Counted from the first letter of the stretch, positions 26,301 through 35,656 are shown. The stretch: 64,000 nt of DNA from Thaumasiovibrio sp047250365 (GCF_047250365.1 NZ_JBLBVL010000004.1:212975-276974); one strand, 5' to 3'. Numbers and translations are program-made. The notes: generated by a model from the sequence alone, not told the origin.

Positions 26301-26741
26301 TTAAGATTCAAAAATGGTTCTAATTTCGCGCTTCATATTTGGTTTTAAACGTGCTTTTTTGATCTGTTTAATCAGATCTTTAATGGCTGTATGTAAGACG
26401 TTGTCTAGTAGTTGTGCTTTATATTGCTCTTGCTCTTCGCCTGTCATGGTATCTGGCATTTCCATATTGCGAACTTGCTCCATGAAATCGAGACCAGAGT
26501 AGCTTTGGCTGACCGCTACAAGCGCATGAAATTGTTCGAAGTTATCTAATACATTTTGAGCGCTAGCAGGCATGCTATTCCAAGCTTCATACACTGCTTC
26601 TTCAGATGCTTGATAAACGCCAAGAACCATCGGTAACATTTCTTCTGGCACACTTTCAAACTTAATTACTTGTCGAAGCTCCGGAGATGCTTCTTCTAGA
26701 GTAATTGTTTGCATTTCTGCCGCTGGCATTTGTTCAGACAT
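26301..26741 (-). CDS. Hypothetical protein, 146 aa
   Basis: Soluble helical protein, acidic N-terminus (EEASPELRQVI), Met/Gln-rich middle, basic C-terminal tail (KKARLKPNMKREI). TAGGAACG precedes the ATG. No motif recognised; convergent with glgA. Confidence 0.55.
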   Translation of the reverse strand: MSEQMPAAEMQTITLEEASPELRQVIKFESVPEEMLPMVLGVYQASEEAVYEAWNSMPASAQNVLDNFEQFHALVAVSQSYSGLDFMEQVRNMEMPDTMTGEEQEQYKAQLLDNVLHTAIKDLIKQIKKARLKPNMKREIRTIFES

Positions 26742-26911
26742 GTGACGTTCCTAAATAGAGGTATTTCTGACAATCCTAGTTTTTCGTTATAAAAAGTCAA
26801 CAGTTAGTGCAATAGCATTATGTTAAGGGTGTGTTTTTTAAATAAATTTATAGTGGTCGGCTATAGTTGTGCTATAACTTTTATAGGGGAGCGGTTTCAT
26901 AAGGGCGTGGC

Positions 26912-27856
26912 ATGATAGCAATGAGGATTCTGTTAGTTGATGATGTTCATATTGAACGCATGCAGTTGTCTATGCGCTTGGAGCGCTTAGGGCATCTTGT
27001 AGATATGGCATCTTGTGGCGAGGAGGCGATTGAAAAATATAGAAAATTTAGTCCTGATCTGGTGCTTTTGGATGTAAGCATGCCAGACATGAGTGGCACT
27101 GAAGTAGCGGCAAAGTTGCGGCAGATGTACGCGGAGTGGGTGCCTATTATTTTTTTAAGTGGGCATGACGAACCAGAAATGATCTCTAAAGCGATTGATA
27201 TGGGTGGCGATGATTATTTAGTCAAACCTGTGAATCGTATCGTTTTACAAGCGAAGCTGAAAGCGATGCAACGCATTGCCAATATGCGTCATGCCTTAGC
27301 CGAAACAACCGAGAAGTTGGAACGGGCAAATTTACGCCTATCGAAGCAGGCGACAGAAGATGGCCTGACGGGGGTGGCGAATCGGCGCTATTTAGATAGT
27401 CGCTTGCAAGAGGCGATTGCTTTGCATGGTCGTAGCGGTAATCCATTGACAGTGCTGATGGTGGATGTCGACCACTTTAAGGCTTATAACGATAATTATG
27501 GTCATCTCGAGGGAGATAAGTGTTTAAAAAACATCGCCCACGCCCTCCAGGCACAGTTTTCTCGTGGTGGGGAAGTGGTAGGTCGTTACGGTGGAGAAGA
27601 GTTTGTTGTTGTGTTGAGCAATTGCGATCGTAGTATGGCGTTAGATCACTGCCAGAGACTAAAAGAAACGATTACCGAATTAGGCATACCTCATCACTTT
27701 TCCTCTACTGCAGAGATTATTACCGTGAGTCAAGGCATGTTGTCATGGATCCCAACAGGGTTAGAAACATTAGATAACATTTACGGCTTGGTTGATAAAT
27801 ACCTTTATAAAGCGAAAGCACAAGGGCGAGATCAATTCGTTGCTGCAGATTTTTAG
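26912..27856 (+). CDS. Response regulator with GGDEF diguanylate cyclase output
   Basis: Makes cyclic di-GMP, probably under phosphorylation control. Residues 5-125 form a receiver domain with D10, D11, phosphoacceptor D54 (VLLDVSMPD) and K105 (VKPVN). Residues about 145-310 form a GGDEF domain with an intact active site GGEEF (227-231). The inhibitory I-site position reads RGGE (218-221) instead of RxxD, so product inhibition may be weaker. No cognate histidine kinase is adjacent. The GGEEF site suggests an active enzyme that could feed PelD, but nothing in the sequence links them directly. Confidence 0.92.
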   Translation: MIAMRILLVDDVHIERMQLSMRLERLGHLVDMASCGEEAIEKYRKFSPDLVLLDVSMPDMSGTEVAAKLRQMYAEWVPIIFLSGHDEPEMISKAIDMGGDDYLVKPVNRIVLQAKLKAMQRIANMRHALAETTEKLERANLRLSKQATEDGLTGVANRRYLDSRLQEAIALHGRSGNPLTVLMVDVDHFKAYNDNYGHLEGDKCLKNIAHALQAQFSRGGEVVGRYGGEEFVVVLSNCDRSMALDHCQRLKETITELGIPHHFSSTAEIITVSQGMLSWIPTGLETLDNIYGLVDKYLYKAKAQGRDQFVAADF

Positions 27857-28013
27857 ATAGCTTGTTTGGTATAAATACGCTATCGCAGCGTTGGTTGGAA
27901 TGTGAAAAATAGACTGGGTTGGGATATTAAAGCAACGATCAGTACATCAAGCTATTGTCGGCTGAAGAGGTAGTTGATACTCTGCTGTTATTACGTCAAA
28001 AGATGAGTGTATT

Positions 28014-28661
28014 ATGGATATTGCGCTGACCCCGGTAGAAGCTAGAGTCATTGGTTGCTTGTTAGAAAAAGAAGTAACTACCCCTGATCTATACCCCTTA
28101 ACGTTAAATGCATTAACCAATGCATGCAACCAGAAGAGTAATCGAGAGCCAGTGATGCAGCTGTCCGATGCTGAAGTGATGGATAGCTTGCAAGCCTTAA
28201 AAGCTAAGCGTCTTATTAGTGACGATGAAGCCTTTGGTGGTCGTTCGATAAAATATAAGCACCGTTTTTGTAATACAGAATTTGGCTCTTTGAAATTGAC
28301 TGAGCAGCAGTTCGGTATTGTTTGTGCGTTATTGTTGCGTGGCGCACAAACTCCAGGAGAACTGCGGACACGAACAAACCGTCTGTGTACGTTTGAAGAC
28401 GTTAAGCAGGTCGAGAAGGTGCTTGATACCCTTTCAGCCCATGAAACGGGCACCTTGGTGGTGAAATTGCCACGTGAAGCTGGTAAGCGTGAATCCCGCT
28501 ATATGCATCAATTTTGTGGTGACGTAGACGTCAGTGCGGTGGCGGTTGAACCATCGACAAGCCAGACAAGTAATAACCGTGTGGCAGAGCTTGAGTCAGA
28601 GGTGGCGGAATTGCGCCAGCGCATTAAAGCACTCGAAGATAAGTTAGACAGTTTGATATGA
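28014..28661 (+). CDS. yceH: YceH family (DUF480) protein
   Basis: 215 residues. Two winged-helix-like repeats of the DUF480 family (LTPVEARVIGCLLEKEVTTP, NACNQKSNREPV, LLLRGAQTPGELRTRT) and a C-terminal coiled coil (ELESEVAELRQRIKALEDKL). Biochemical role unknown; probably nucleic-acid binding by fold. The stop overlaps the next gene's start (ATGA). Confidence 0.9.
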   Translation: MDIALTPVEARVIGCLLEKEVTTPDLYPLTLNALTNACNQKSNREPVMQLSDAEVMDSLQALKAKRLISDDEAFGGRSIKYKHRFCNTEFGSLKLTEQQFGIVCALLLRGAQTPGELRTRTNRLCTFEDVKQVEKVLDTLSAHETGTLVVKLPREAGKRESRYMHQFCGDVDVSAVAVEPSTSQTSNNRVAELESEVAELRQRIKALEDKLDSLI

Positions 28662-28981
28662 CCGAGGTCGTCATCAAAGAAAGCCCACCAACATGGTGGG
28701 TTTATTTTATTGCGACAAACACAAATACACTTTATTGCGGGATCACCAATGATGTGAGTCGTCGCTTTCATCAGCACCAGCAGGGGAAGGGGGCGAAGTA
28801 TCTAAGAGGAAAGCAACCGCTCAGTTTAAAGTGGACCCTTGAAGTGCCAAATAAGCAAATTGCAGGAAGAGTCGAGTATCGGTTAAAACGCCTTAATCGT
28901 AAAACCAAATGTCAGATCATAGCGACCATCGGGTCATATGAGCAGCTAATACAGACTTTTCCTGACTGGATCACAAATTAG
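28658..28981 (+). CDS. GIY-YIG nuclease-fold protein (UPF0213/YhbQ type)
   Basis: 107 residues with one GIY-YIG domain: WVYFIAT, then LYCGITNDVSRRFHQHQ with the catalytic Arg/His region, then a basic middle and LKRLNRKTK. Members act on DNA or are stand-alone nuclease-like proteins of poorly known role. ATGA overlap with yceH; yaeQ follows 16 bases later, giving a three-gene operon. Confidence 0.88.
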   Translation: MTEVVIKESPPTWWVYFIATNTNTLYCGITNDVSRRFHQHQQGKGAKYLRGKQPLSLKWTLEVPNKQIAGRVEYRLKRLNRKTKCQIIATIGSYEQLIQTFPDWITN

Positions 28982-28997
28982 TATAAAGAGAAATAAC

Positions 28998-29534
28998 ATG
29001 GCACTAAAAGCCACTATTTACAAAGCCGCCATAAACTTGGCAAACATGGATGAGCATATTTACTTGGACCAGACATTAACCTTGGCCCAGCATCCATCAG
29101 AAACACAACAGCGTATGATGTTGCGCGTATTGGCATGGGTAATGTATGCCAATGAGCGGCTTCATTTTAGTAAGGGCTTGTGTGATGAGAGTGAACCTGC
29201 CTTGTGGCAAAAGAGCTATGCCGATGAAATAGAGGTTTGGATTGAGCTAGGCTTACCCGATGAAAAACGCTTGAAGCGTGCATCGCAACGTTCACAACAA
29301 GCGGTATTATTTGCTTATGGTGATGATTCATTCGGTCCGTGGTGGAAATCACAACAGCCTAAATTGTATTCGTTTGAAAACCTAGCTATTTACCATGTTT
29401 CTGATGCCATTATGGCGGTATTAGAACAATGTTGTGAGCGCACCATGAACCTGCAATTTTTAATTCAAGATGGACAAATCTGGTTAAATGCGGGTGAGTT
29501 AAGCGTAGATATTACCCCAGAGAAAATGCAGTAA
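28998..29534 (+). CDS. yaeQ: YaeQ family protein
   Basis: 178 residues, collinear with E. coli YaeQ: MALKATIYKAAINLANMD, LAQHPSETQQRMMLRVLAW, WIELGLPDEKRLKRAS, then a C-terminal IQDGQIWLN. The family has a PD-(D/E)XK-like nuclease fold (known from structures), though activity is unproven. Ends the yceH operon, with a strong terminator behind it. Confidence 0.92.
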   Translation: MALKATIYKAAINLANMDEHIYLDQTLTLAQHPSETQQRMMLRVLAWVMYANERLHFSKGLCDESEPALWQKSYADEIEVWIELGLPDEKRLKRASQRSQQAVLFAYGDDSFGPWWKSQQPKLYSFENLAIYHVSDAIMAVLEQCCERTMNLQFLIQDGQIWLNAGELSVDITPEKMQ

Positions 29535-29570
29535 GTAGACTTAGCTAGAGTAAGTTAACATCGTTTACAG

Positions 29571-29602
29571 AAAAGCAAGGTGAGCACATCACCTTGTTTT
29601 TT
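29571..29602 (+). terminator. Rho-independent terminator of yaeQ operon
   Basis: Stem CAAGGTGA/TCACCTTG with a 5-base loop and a T6 tail. Confidence 0.9.
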
Positions 29603-29686
29603 AGTTATTATCACCCTAGCTGGGTATTTCTTATTGGCTGCAAGCGTATTGGAATGTAATGATAAGCACTGCAGAAGAGATTGTTT

Positions 29687-30073
29687 TTAAGGCTTGTAAA
29701 AGCGACTGTCATTGAAGACATCACGCTCTCTTGGGTCATTGGCTAAGAACATCCAAATCTCTTTCATTGTCTGCTCAAAAAACGCATCTTCAATGACCAC
29801 CAGTGAACAGTGTTCACCGTACTGGCTCGCATGAACTTCTAGTGCGTCGATGCCAATACTATCGATATCACTAATATCAAAGAACACCAATTTTTTGTCT
29901 TTCTTTGGCGTGATATCAGAAGGCAAAATGCCTTTGCCCAACACTGAGAAATCCAGTTCCACTTCAAGCCCTGTGCGATTCTGCTTTAGTTCATAGGTGT
30001 TATCAGATTGAGATACGACACTGTAATTTAGTTCGTCTAAATAATTTAGGGCAGTTTGTTTTTGTGTATGCAT
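29687..30073 (-). CDS. Hypothetical protein, 128 aa
   Basis: Soluble alpha/beta protein beginning MHTQKQTALNYLDELNY, with a mid-protein strand-turn run rich in acidic residues (VFFDISDIDSIGIDALEVH). No motif that I can place. Convergent with the yaeQ operon and divergent from the small membrane-protein candidate at 30157. Function unknown. Confidence 0.55.
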   Translation of the reverse strand: MHTQKQTALNYLDELNYSVVSQSDNTYELKQNRTGLEVELDFSVLGKGILPSDITPKKDKKLVFFDISDIDSIGIDALEVHASQYGEHCSLVVIEDAFFEQTMKEIWMFLANDPRERDVFNDSRFYKP

Positions 30074-30156
30074 TGATATCTAAAATTAAAATTATCATTA
30101 GGAATGAAACATAAGGGAAGATTGATTTTAAACCAAGCTTTTTTGCCATTGTATAG

Positions 30157-30279
30157 ATGAAATTGCCGAGAGTGTCTAAATACCTAGTATCATTCTTCAA
30201 GACGCTTATTCGTGCAGAAGCGGTCATTCTTAGCATAGCTATCGGAGCTGGTTTCTTGTATAGCTATATTTTTGGTTAG
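30157..30279 (+). CDS. Candidate 40-residue single-span membrane protein
   Basis: Short frame coding a basic N-terminus (MKLPRVSKYLVSFFKTLIRA) then a hydrophobic span (VILSIAIGAGFLYSYIFG) to the stop. The positive-inside layout is typical of tiny inner-membrane proteins. A terminator-like hairpin follows about 40 bases later. No clear ribosome-binding site, which lowers confidence. Confidence 0.4.
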   Translation: MKLPRVSKYLVSFFKTLIRAEAVILSIAIGAGFLYSYIFG

Positions 30280-30320
30280 GCTTCAAAAATTCACGTTAAT
30301 CAGATGATTGATATAACGAA

Positions 30321-30355
30321 AAGCTCTGGCGACATAAGCCAGAGCTTCGTTTTAG
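30321..30355. terminator. Stem-loop, likely terminator
   Basis: Ten-bp perfect stem AAGCTCTGGC/GCCAGAGCTT, 7-base loop, T-rich plus-strand tail (CGTTTTAGTTT). Confidence 0.7.
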
Positions 30356-30454
30356 TTTATCCTACTGAGCGTTGTGAACCGATGAACACATTGTACTTGA
30401 TGGTCATTGGTTAGATGATTAAACGTTAACCTTTATAGATGAAAGTTCTTATAA

Positions 30455-31345
30455 CTAGGCGGGCTGTTTTGTTTTGTCCCCAAAACAAAATACTACGTTT
30501 TCCTGTCCTTTCGCAGGAGGTGTGGTGCTGCCATCTAACCAGTCATCCCAGCTCTTAACAAATTTATTTGCTAGTTTCTCAGCCGCAGAGGCATTCCATA
30601 GGTTACCTTGGAAAGTGAGTTCCATGGTGTTGACCGTAATTTCTGTTTTGTACTGATCTTTAGGGGCGCCTTTCCCTGAGCTATGGCTGCGCTCCATCAT
30701 CATAAATGTCTGCTGGATACCAACCACAATATTTTGCCCTGCAGCATTAATGGTGTTTTGTACAAAGAGTGTTTTGGTGTTTTGGGTATTTACCCGGCTT
30801 GTACACGCTTGCGCTAGATCAACAATACTTTTCTTAATGGCGCCAACATCACTCGCCATCACGCCGTCGTAAAGACTAACCACTTTATCAATAAGAGAAT
30901 TGTAATTTGATTCTTCGTAGTGAACGGTGGTTCTTTCTGACTGAGTGACGTTAAAGTAGGGGACTTTTAATAGTGAGCCGACAAAGTTCTCAAACCCGGC
31001 AGCATTTTGGGCGTTATCTGGATCGAGAGGGTTCCATCCTGTACGACTTTGCGCCAGTCCTAAAATGCTTGATACCGCATTACCTGTTGATGCAGTGAGT
31101 ATACGAATCGCTTCATCTAAATTACCAGCGGCGATTGCTTGATCCATTTGCTTACCTTGTTGCGCCTCAGCGGCAGCATTCGGTCCGGCTCCAATGGAGT
31201 TTTGCCCTGATACATTACTATCGCCTTCATCGGCGGCAAGAAATAGGCTGTGTGTGGTAAGCTGTGCAGCACTAAGCGTTAGTTGTTTATGATCGTCTAG
31301 CCAATAATCAAAAAGCGCTAAAGGAGTTTGTTGATTAGCTGTCAT
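30455..31345 (-). CDS. Orphan protein of unknown family, 296 aa
   Basis: Begins MTANQQTPLALFDYWLDD at the ATG at 31345, which has AGGAAAAA ahead of it. No signal peptide or clear membrane span. Features: a Gly/Asn/Ala/Gln-rich low-complexity segment after about residue 40 (GQNSIGAGPNAAAEAQQGKQ), then helices, and a C-terminal region with strands and Trp residues (ELTFQGNLWNAS, SWDDWLDG). Long intergenic regions flank it, so it is transcribed alone. I do not recognise a family; a secreted or contact-dependent effector is one guess, unsupported by any motif. Confidence 0.65.
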   Translation of the reverse strand: MTANQQTPLALFDYWLDDHKQLTLSAAQLTTHSLFLAADEGDSNVSGQNSIGAGPNAAAEAQQGKQMDQAIAAGNLDEAIRILTASTGNAVSSILGLAQSRTGWNPLDPDNAQNAAGFENFVGSLLKVPYFNVTQSERTTVHYEESNYNSLIDKVVSLYDGVMASDVGAIKKSIVDLAQACTSRVNTQNTKTLFVQNTINAAGQNIVVGIQQTFMMMERSHSSGKGAPKDQYKTEITVNTMELTFQGNLWNASAAEKLANKFVKSWDDWLDGSTTPPAKGQENVVFCFGDKTKQPA

Positions 31346-31653
31346 GATGTTTTTCCTATATTGAATAAACCTGTGCTGATTCAGCCCTGCACAAACCAGC
31401 AATCAGTCGCGGCGTTTTGCCTATGTTCGGAATTAATCTAGTCTAAAAAAACATATTTACCTGTACTGAATGCAATACATAGAAGGCGTGTCACAAGTTG
31501 ATAATTCTTATTTTTTTGTTAATCAAAGAGGCATAGAAATTGTCGACAACATGAAAGAGGTGGTGCAGCGGTTACGCTGAAGGAGTGGATGCAACTTTGG
31601 TTTGAAGACAGAAGCAAACGCGGGCAAGGTGTTTACCCGCGTTAATCAGAAGG

Positions 31654-32328
31654 TTACTGATCGAGAGCTTGTTGCCAGAATGCTATTTCCATTCGTGTCG
31701 CTGTGCGGAAAATTTTAATGAGTCGCTTTCCCTGCTCAGAGTGGCGGTCAATATTTTCTAGTAATCTACTTAGTCGAGCTGCAGTTTCTGCCGACCCTTG
31801 CTGGAAGTCGTCATGAGCATACATTTCAATCCATTGATGATAAGGGTTATTGTCGAGCGCCGTTGTCCCTTGCGCTAAAGCCTCCTCTTTGGTTAATTGG
31901 GCACCGATATGCGCATAGCCAAGTGAACAAGGAGCGAGTGCAACTAAAAGGTCGAGCAAATCGCCTTGCATCCCACAGTCGAGCACATAGCGGGTATAAG
32001 CAACCGTACCAAAATCTTCTTCTAGCGCTTCCATGTCAGATTCTGTGAGTCCCCACTGGGAACAGTAATTCACATGGTGGGCAATTTCTGTCTCAAGCAG
32101 TGCACGGACTGAAGGTAATGACGCCCGCATTTCATCTAAACTGTCAGCCTTAAACATAGCTAATGCATAGGCACGTGCGTAGTGTTTTAGAAAGAGAAAG
32201 TCTTGTTGTAAATAGTGCAGATATTGTGACTGTGGCAATGTACCTAGGGCTAATTGCTTAACAAAGTCGTGCTGCGTATAAGCTTGCCACTCTTTTTCAC
32301 AGGCAGTGATTAAATCTAAGTAGTTCAT
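31654..32328 (-). CDS. tenA: TenA, aminopyrimidine aminohydrolase (thiaminase II)
   Basis: 224-residue helical enzyme that salvages pyrimidines from degraded thiamine. TenA motifs: QYLHYLQQDFLFLKHYARAY, active-site cysteine in VLDCGMQGD, LAPCSLGYAHIG, and the C-terminal RMEIAFWQQAL. Last gene of the thiD-ABC-tenA operon, 10 bases after the binding-protein gene, under the TPP riboswitch. Confidence 0.92.
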   Translation of the reverse strand: MNYLDLITACEKEWQAYTQHDFVKQLALGTLPQSQYLHYLQQDFLFLKHYARAYALAMFKADSLDEMRASLPSVRALLETEIAHHVNYCSQWGLTESDMEALEEDFGTVAYTRYVLDCGMQGDLLDLLVALAPCSLGYAHIGAQLTKEEALAQGTTALDNNPYHQWIEMYAHDDFQQGSAETAARLSRLLENIDRHSEQGKRLIKIFRTATRMEIAFWQQALDQ

Positions 32329-32338
32329 TCTCTTATCC

Positions 32339-33277
32339 TTATAGCGTTGGCAGATACAGTGTCGTTTCTGGCACGTTTTCTACGATGCCTTTTTCAGTAA
32401 GGAAATCAGCATAAATATCATAACGCTGGATGTCGACAGCCGATGGGCGTAATGCAAAGCGAGGTAAAGTGTCGCGCCATGCACGTCTATTTAGCTCGTT
32501 ATCGAGCGTGTCTGGTGAATAGGCAACAAACTCTTGCCAAGCTTTATCTGGGTTATTGATGATGTACTGGGTGGCTAGCTCTAGGGCATGATTAAATTTT
32601 TTCAATAACGCTGCATCATGCTTGTGACGGTTAGCAACAAACACCAGTTCATCATAGGCTGGTACACCGTGCTCTTCAGGGTAAAAGACGGTGGCTTCGT
32701 ACCCTTCTAGGGCAAGTTGGTTGGTTTCAAAGTTACGTAATCCCCCCCAGATAGCATCGACGTTACCAGATGCAAGGGAAGAAGAGAGTGCCCAGCCCAC
32801 ATTGATAAGGCTAACATCGCTCATTTCTAGCCCATTGGTTTCTAACATGGTGCCGACTGTAGCGCGTTCGTGGCCTGGAATTGCGATGCCGATTTTTTTG
32901 CCTTTTAGGTCAGCGATGCTTTTAATTCCGCTGTCTTTTAATACCATCAAGCTATTTAGTGGTGTGGCAATCAGTGTCGCTGAGCGAATCAAGGGTAGCT
33001 CTGCGGCGACATCGATAGTCAGGCTAGTTTGATAAGAGACCGCAAGGTCGACACGCCCAGCAGCGACCATTTTAGCTGGAACACTTGGGTCTGCTGGCTC
33101 TTGAATATTAACTTTAATACCTTGATCTTCAAACAAACCGTTTTGCTGAGCAATGATAATAGGGCCGTGGTTTGGGTTTACAAACCAGTCTAGCATTAAG
33201 CTAAGCTCTTTTGCTTGTAAGGTTAAAGATGTAAATGAAAGGCTTAGCGCCATTAGTAATAGGTTGTGTTTCTTCAT
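32339..33277 (-). CDS. ABC transporter substrate-binding protein for an HMP/thiamine precursor (ThiY/NMT1-like)
   Basis: 312 residues: signal peptide (cleavage after LQA), then an NMT1/THI5-like type-2 periplasmic domain (LMLDWFVNPNHGPIIIAQ, the family start). Family members bind hydroxymethylpyrimidine or formylaminopyrimidine. It sits between the permease and tenA in a riboswitch-controlled operon, which supports a thiamine-precursor ligand. A thiaminase product is plausible because tenA follows. Confidence 0.9.
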   Translation of the reverse strand: MKKHNLLLMALSLSFTSLTLQAKELSLMLDWFVNPNHGPIIIAQQNGLFEDQGIKVNIQEPADPSVPAKMVAAGRVDLAVSYQTSLTIDVAAELPLIRSATLIATPLNSLMVLKDSGIKSIADLKGKKIGIAIPGHERATVGTMLETNGLEMSDVSLINVGWALSSSLASGNVDAIWGGLRNFETNQLALEGYEATVFYPEEHGVPAYDELVFVANRHKHDAALLKKFNHALELATQYIINNPDKAWQEFVAYSPDTLDNELNRRAWRDTLPRFALRPSAVDIQRYDIYADFLTEKGIVENVPETTLYLPTL

Positions 33278-33288
33278 TGTTTATCTCT

Positions 33289-34044
33289 TTATTGTTTACC
33301 ATTCCAAGGAATGGCTTTTTTGAGGATATAGTCAGTTGCGAAGTAGAGTGAAATGGACATACATGCGAGCATAAAGAGCGCTGCAAACATGTCTGCAATC
33401 ATCATTCTTGCATTGGCGTGGAGCATTAAGTAACCCAGTCCTTCACTTGAACCGACCCATTCACCCACCACTGCGCCAATAGGCGCAACAACCACAGCGA
33501 CGCGAATGCCAGATGCAATAGTGGGTAGGGCTGCTGGTAATCGAACATAACGTAGTTTCTGCCACGTAGTGAGGTTCATGGTTTGGGCAAGATCGAGGTA
33601 ACCTCGTGGCGTTTGACGCAGTCCGTCATAACAGCATGTCGTTACAGGGAAAAAGATGATAATGGCTGCCATTACAACTTTAGATGCGATGCCGTAACCG
33701 AGCCAAAGCATAAGGATAGGTGCGATGGCAAATACAGGAATGGCTTGGCTGGCAATAAGAATAGGGAGTAGCCATCGGCGTAAAGGCTCAAACATTAGCA
33801 TTTGTAATGCAAAGATGAGTCCCATACTTAGGCCGAGTAATAAGCCTAATGCAATTTCAATCGCCGTCACTTGAGTGTGGCGAAGCAGGACGTCGTAGCG
33901 TTGAATAAGCGCATCGAATACTGCCATTGGACTAGGCAAAATAAACGGTGGTAACTCGAAAAAGACAATAAGCATTTGCCACAGTGTCAGTATGATACTG
34001 ACACTGATAAGCGCACGCGACAAAGGGTGCTGAGTGAGCGTCAT
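33289..34044 (-). CDS. ABC transporter permease (ThiX-like)
   Basis: 251-residue inner-membrane permease with about six spans and the EAA-type loop (EWVGSSEGLGYLMLHANARM). Overlaps the ATPase gene by four bases and the binding-protein gene follows by 12. By context, imports a thiamine pyrimidine precursor. Confidence 0.9.
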   Translation of the reverse strand: MTLTQHPLSRALISVSIILTLWQMLIVFFELPPFILPSPMAVFDALIQRYDVLLRHTQVTAIEIALGLLLGLSMGLIFALQMLMFEPLRRWLLPILIASQAIPVFAIAPILMLWLGYGIASKVVMAAIIIFFPVTTCCYDGLRQTPRGYLDLAQTMNLTTWQKLRYVRLPAALPTIASGIRVAVVVAPIGAVVGEWVGSSEGLGYLMLHANARMMIADMFAALFMLACMSISLYFATDYILKKAIPWNGKQ

Positions 34045-34790
34045 ACTGGAACCTCATTTGCCAACATATCAATAATGGCTTGCTGATGTGCGGCAAACTC
34101 AGCGCTGAGTTTGCGTGGAATTGGCGATACGGGGGTCGATAGTTCCTTGAGCTGGGCAGGTTTATTCTGCATGACGTAGATATGCTCTCCTAAACGCAGT
34201 GCCTCTTGTGGGTCATGTGTAATTAGGACAACAATCTTATCTTTTAGTAGCTTGGCACTTAAGTCTTGCAACTTATACCGTGTCACTGCATCTAACGCCG
34301 AAAATGGTTCGTCCATTAAAACGATCGGTTTGTCGAGCATTAAGGTTCTTGCTAAAGCAACGCGTTGACGTAAGCCTCCTGATAACTGGTCGGGACGTAA
34401 TGTGTCGTGCTGATCTAGCCCTGTCGCAATCAGTAGCTGGTGGGCTTGATCGCGTTGTGCTTTGTTTGGCTTTTTACCGGTAATCACCGATTGTAGGCAA
34501 ATGTTATCCAGAACGCTTAACCAAGGGAAAAGCAAATCTTGCTGCCCCATATAGGCAATGTGCTCATTGCCTAGTGGCGTCGTCGTGTCACGCGACTGAT
34601 AATCAACACGTCCTGTTGTATGGTGTTGTGGGTCGGTAAGTCCGGCAATATGCCGCAACAACGTCGTTTTACCACAGCCACTTTGCCCAAGTAGGCAGGT
34701 CCACCCAGATAATGAGAGGTTAAAATTCTCAAACAGTGGGGTAGCCTCACCTTGAAAGGTGAGGCTGATATTATCCAAATGTATTGTCAT
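34041..34790 (-). CDS. ABC transporter ATP-binding protein (ThiZ-like)
   Basis: 249 residues with Walker A GQSGCGKTT (about 34-42), Q-loop YMGQQDLLFPW, signature LSGGLRQRVALAR, Walker B IVLMDEP and the switch His. Energises the adjacent permease. ATGA-type overlaps on both sides (thiD before, permease after). Confidence 0.92.
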   Translation of the reverse strand: MTIHLDNISLTFQGEATPLFENFNLSLSGWTCLLGQSGCGKTTLLRHIAGLTDPQHHTTGRVDYQSRDTTTPLGNEHIAYMGQQDLLFPWLSVLDNICLQSVITGKKPNKAQRDQAHQLLIATGLDQHDTLRPDQLSGGLRQRVALARTLMLDKPIVLMDEPFSALDAVTRYKLQDLSAKLLKDKIVVLITHDPQEALRLGEHIYVMQNKPAQLKELSTPVSPIPRKLSAEFAAHQQAIIDMLANEVPV

Positions 34791-35593
34791 CGGTTTAACA
34801 TGTAAAAGTGGTTAACAGGGCCGTGGCCTTTACCTATGCGCAGTTCATCAGCATGCTTGATCGCATCACTGATGTAGTTTTTGGCCAGTTTTACAGCCTG
34901 GGGTAAAGCATTTTGTTGTGCTAGGTAGCTGGCAATGGCGGCTGACAGTGTACAACCGGTTCCGTGAGTATTATTGGTGGGGTGACGCTCGACACTGAAT
35001 GTGGTGATGTTGTTCGCTTCAATCAGTAAATCGGTCGCCTTTTGGTCATCATGGCTATGACCGCCCTTTAGCAATACTGCACGTGTATCGAGGGCTTTTA
35101 GTGCATTGACCAAGTTATCCATATCGCCAGGGGTACTCGGCATTGTTGTGCCTGTTAGTGCCGCAGCTTCTGGAAGGTTGGGGGTAATTACGGTAGCCAG
35201 TGGAAGAAGGTGTTCTTTCAAACAGGCAATCGCATCTTGTTGTAATAATAAATCACCGCTGGTGGCGACCATGACGGGATCTAACACAATATGCGCGGGT
35301 TGATATTGTTTTAGTTTTTCTGCAACAGTTCGAATGATGTCACTATCAGCAAGCATACCAATTTTTACCGCTTTAACATCAAGATCGGTGAAAATGGCAT
35401 CGATCTGTTGTGCGACAAAAGCGATATCGATAGGCAGGATGCCTTGAACGCCTTGCGTATTTTGTGCCGTTAGAGCGGTAATTGCCGAGCATGCATAGCC
35501 GCCAGTTGCTGATATGGCTTTAATGTCTGCTTGGATGCCAGCTCCACCACCACTGTCAGAGCCTGCGATGGTTAATGTGATTGGTGTAGACAT
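34787..35593 (-). CDS. thiD: Hydroxymethylpyrimidine/phosphomethylpyrimidine kinase ThiD
   Basis: Phosphorylates HMP twice to give HMP-PP for thiamine synthesis. From the ATG at 35593 (MSTPITLTIAGSDSGGGAG) the ribokinase-fold motifs are intact: GSDSGGGAGIQADIK, VLDPVMVATSG and the C-terminal NTHGTGCTLSAAIA. The riboswitch lies within about 65-150 bases upstream; an apparent earlier start at 35650 would run into it. First gene of the salvage operon. Confidence 0.93.
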   Translation of the reverse strand: MSTPITLTIAGSDSGGGAGIQADIKAISATGGYACSAITALTAQNTQGVQGILPIDIAFVAQQIDAIFTDLDVKAVKIGMLADSDIIRTVAEKLKQYQPAHIVLDPVMVATSGDLLLQQDAIACLKEHLLPLATVITPNLPEAAALTGTTMPSTPGDMDNLVNALKALDTRAVLLKGGHSHDDQKATDLLIEANNITTFSVERHPTNNTHGTGCTLSAAIASYLAQQNALPQAVKLAKNYISDAIKHADELRIGKGHGPVNHFYMLNR

Positions 35594-35656
35594 ATGTTTC
35601 CCTACTTCAATATAGGGCATAGAGGCTGACAGGAGGAATGGGGAGAACATCCTGTT

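Noticed and set aside
30003..30236. Minus-strand 77-codon frame overlapping the 128-aa gene start
   Set aside because: Overlaps another gene in a different frame and the 40-aa plus-strand candidate; no ribosome-binding site.
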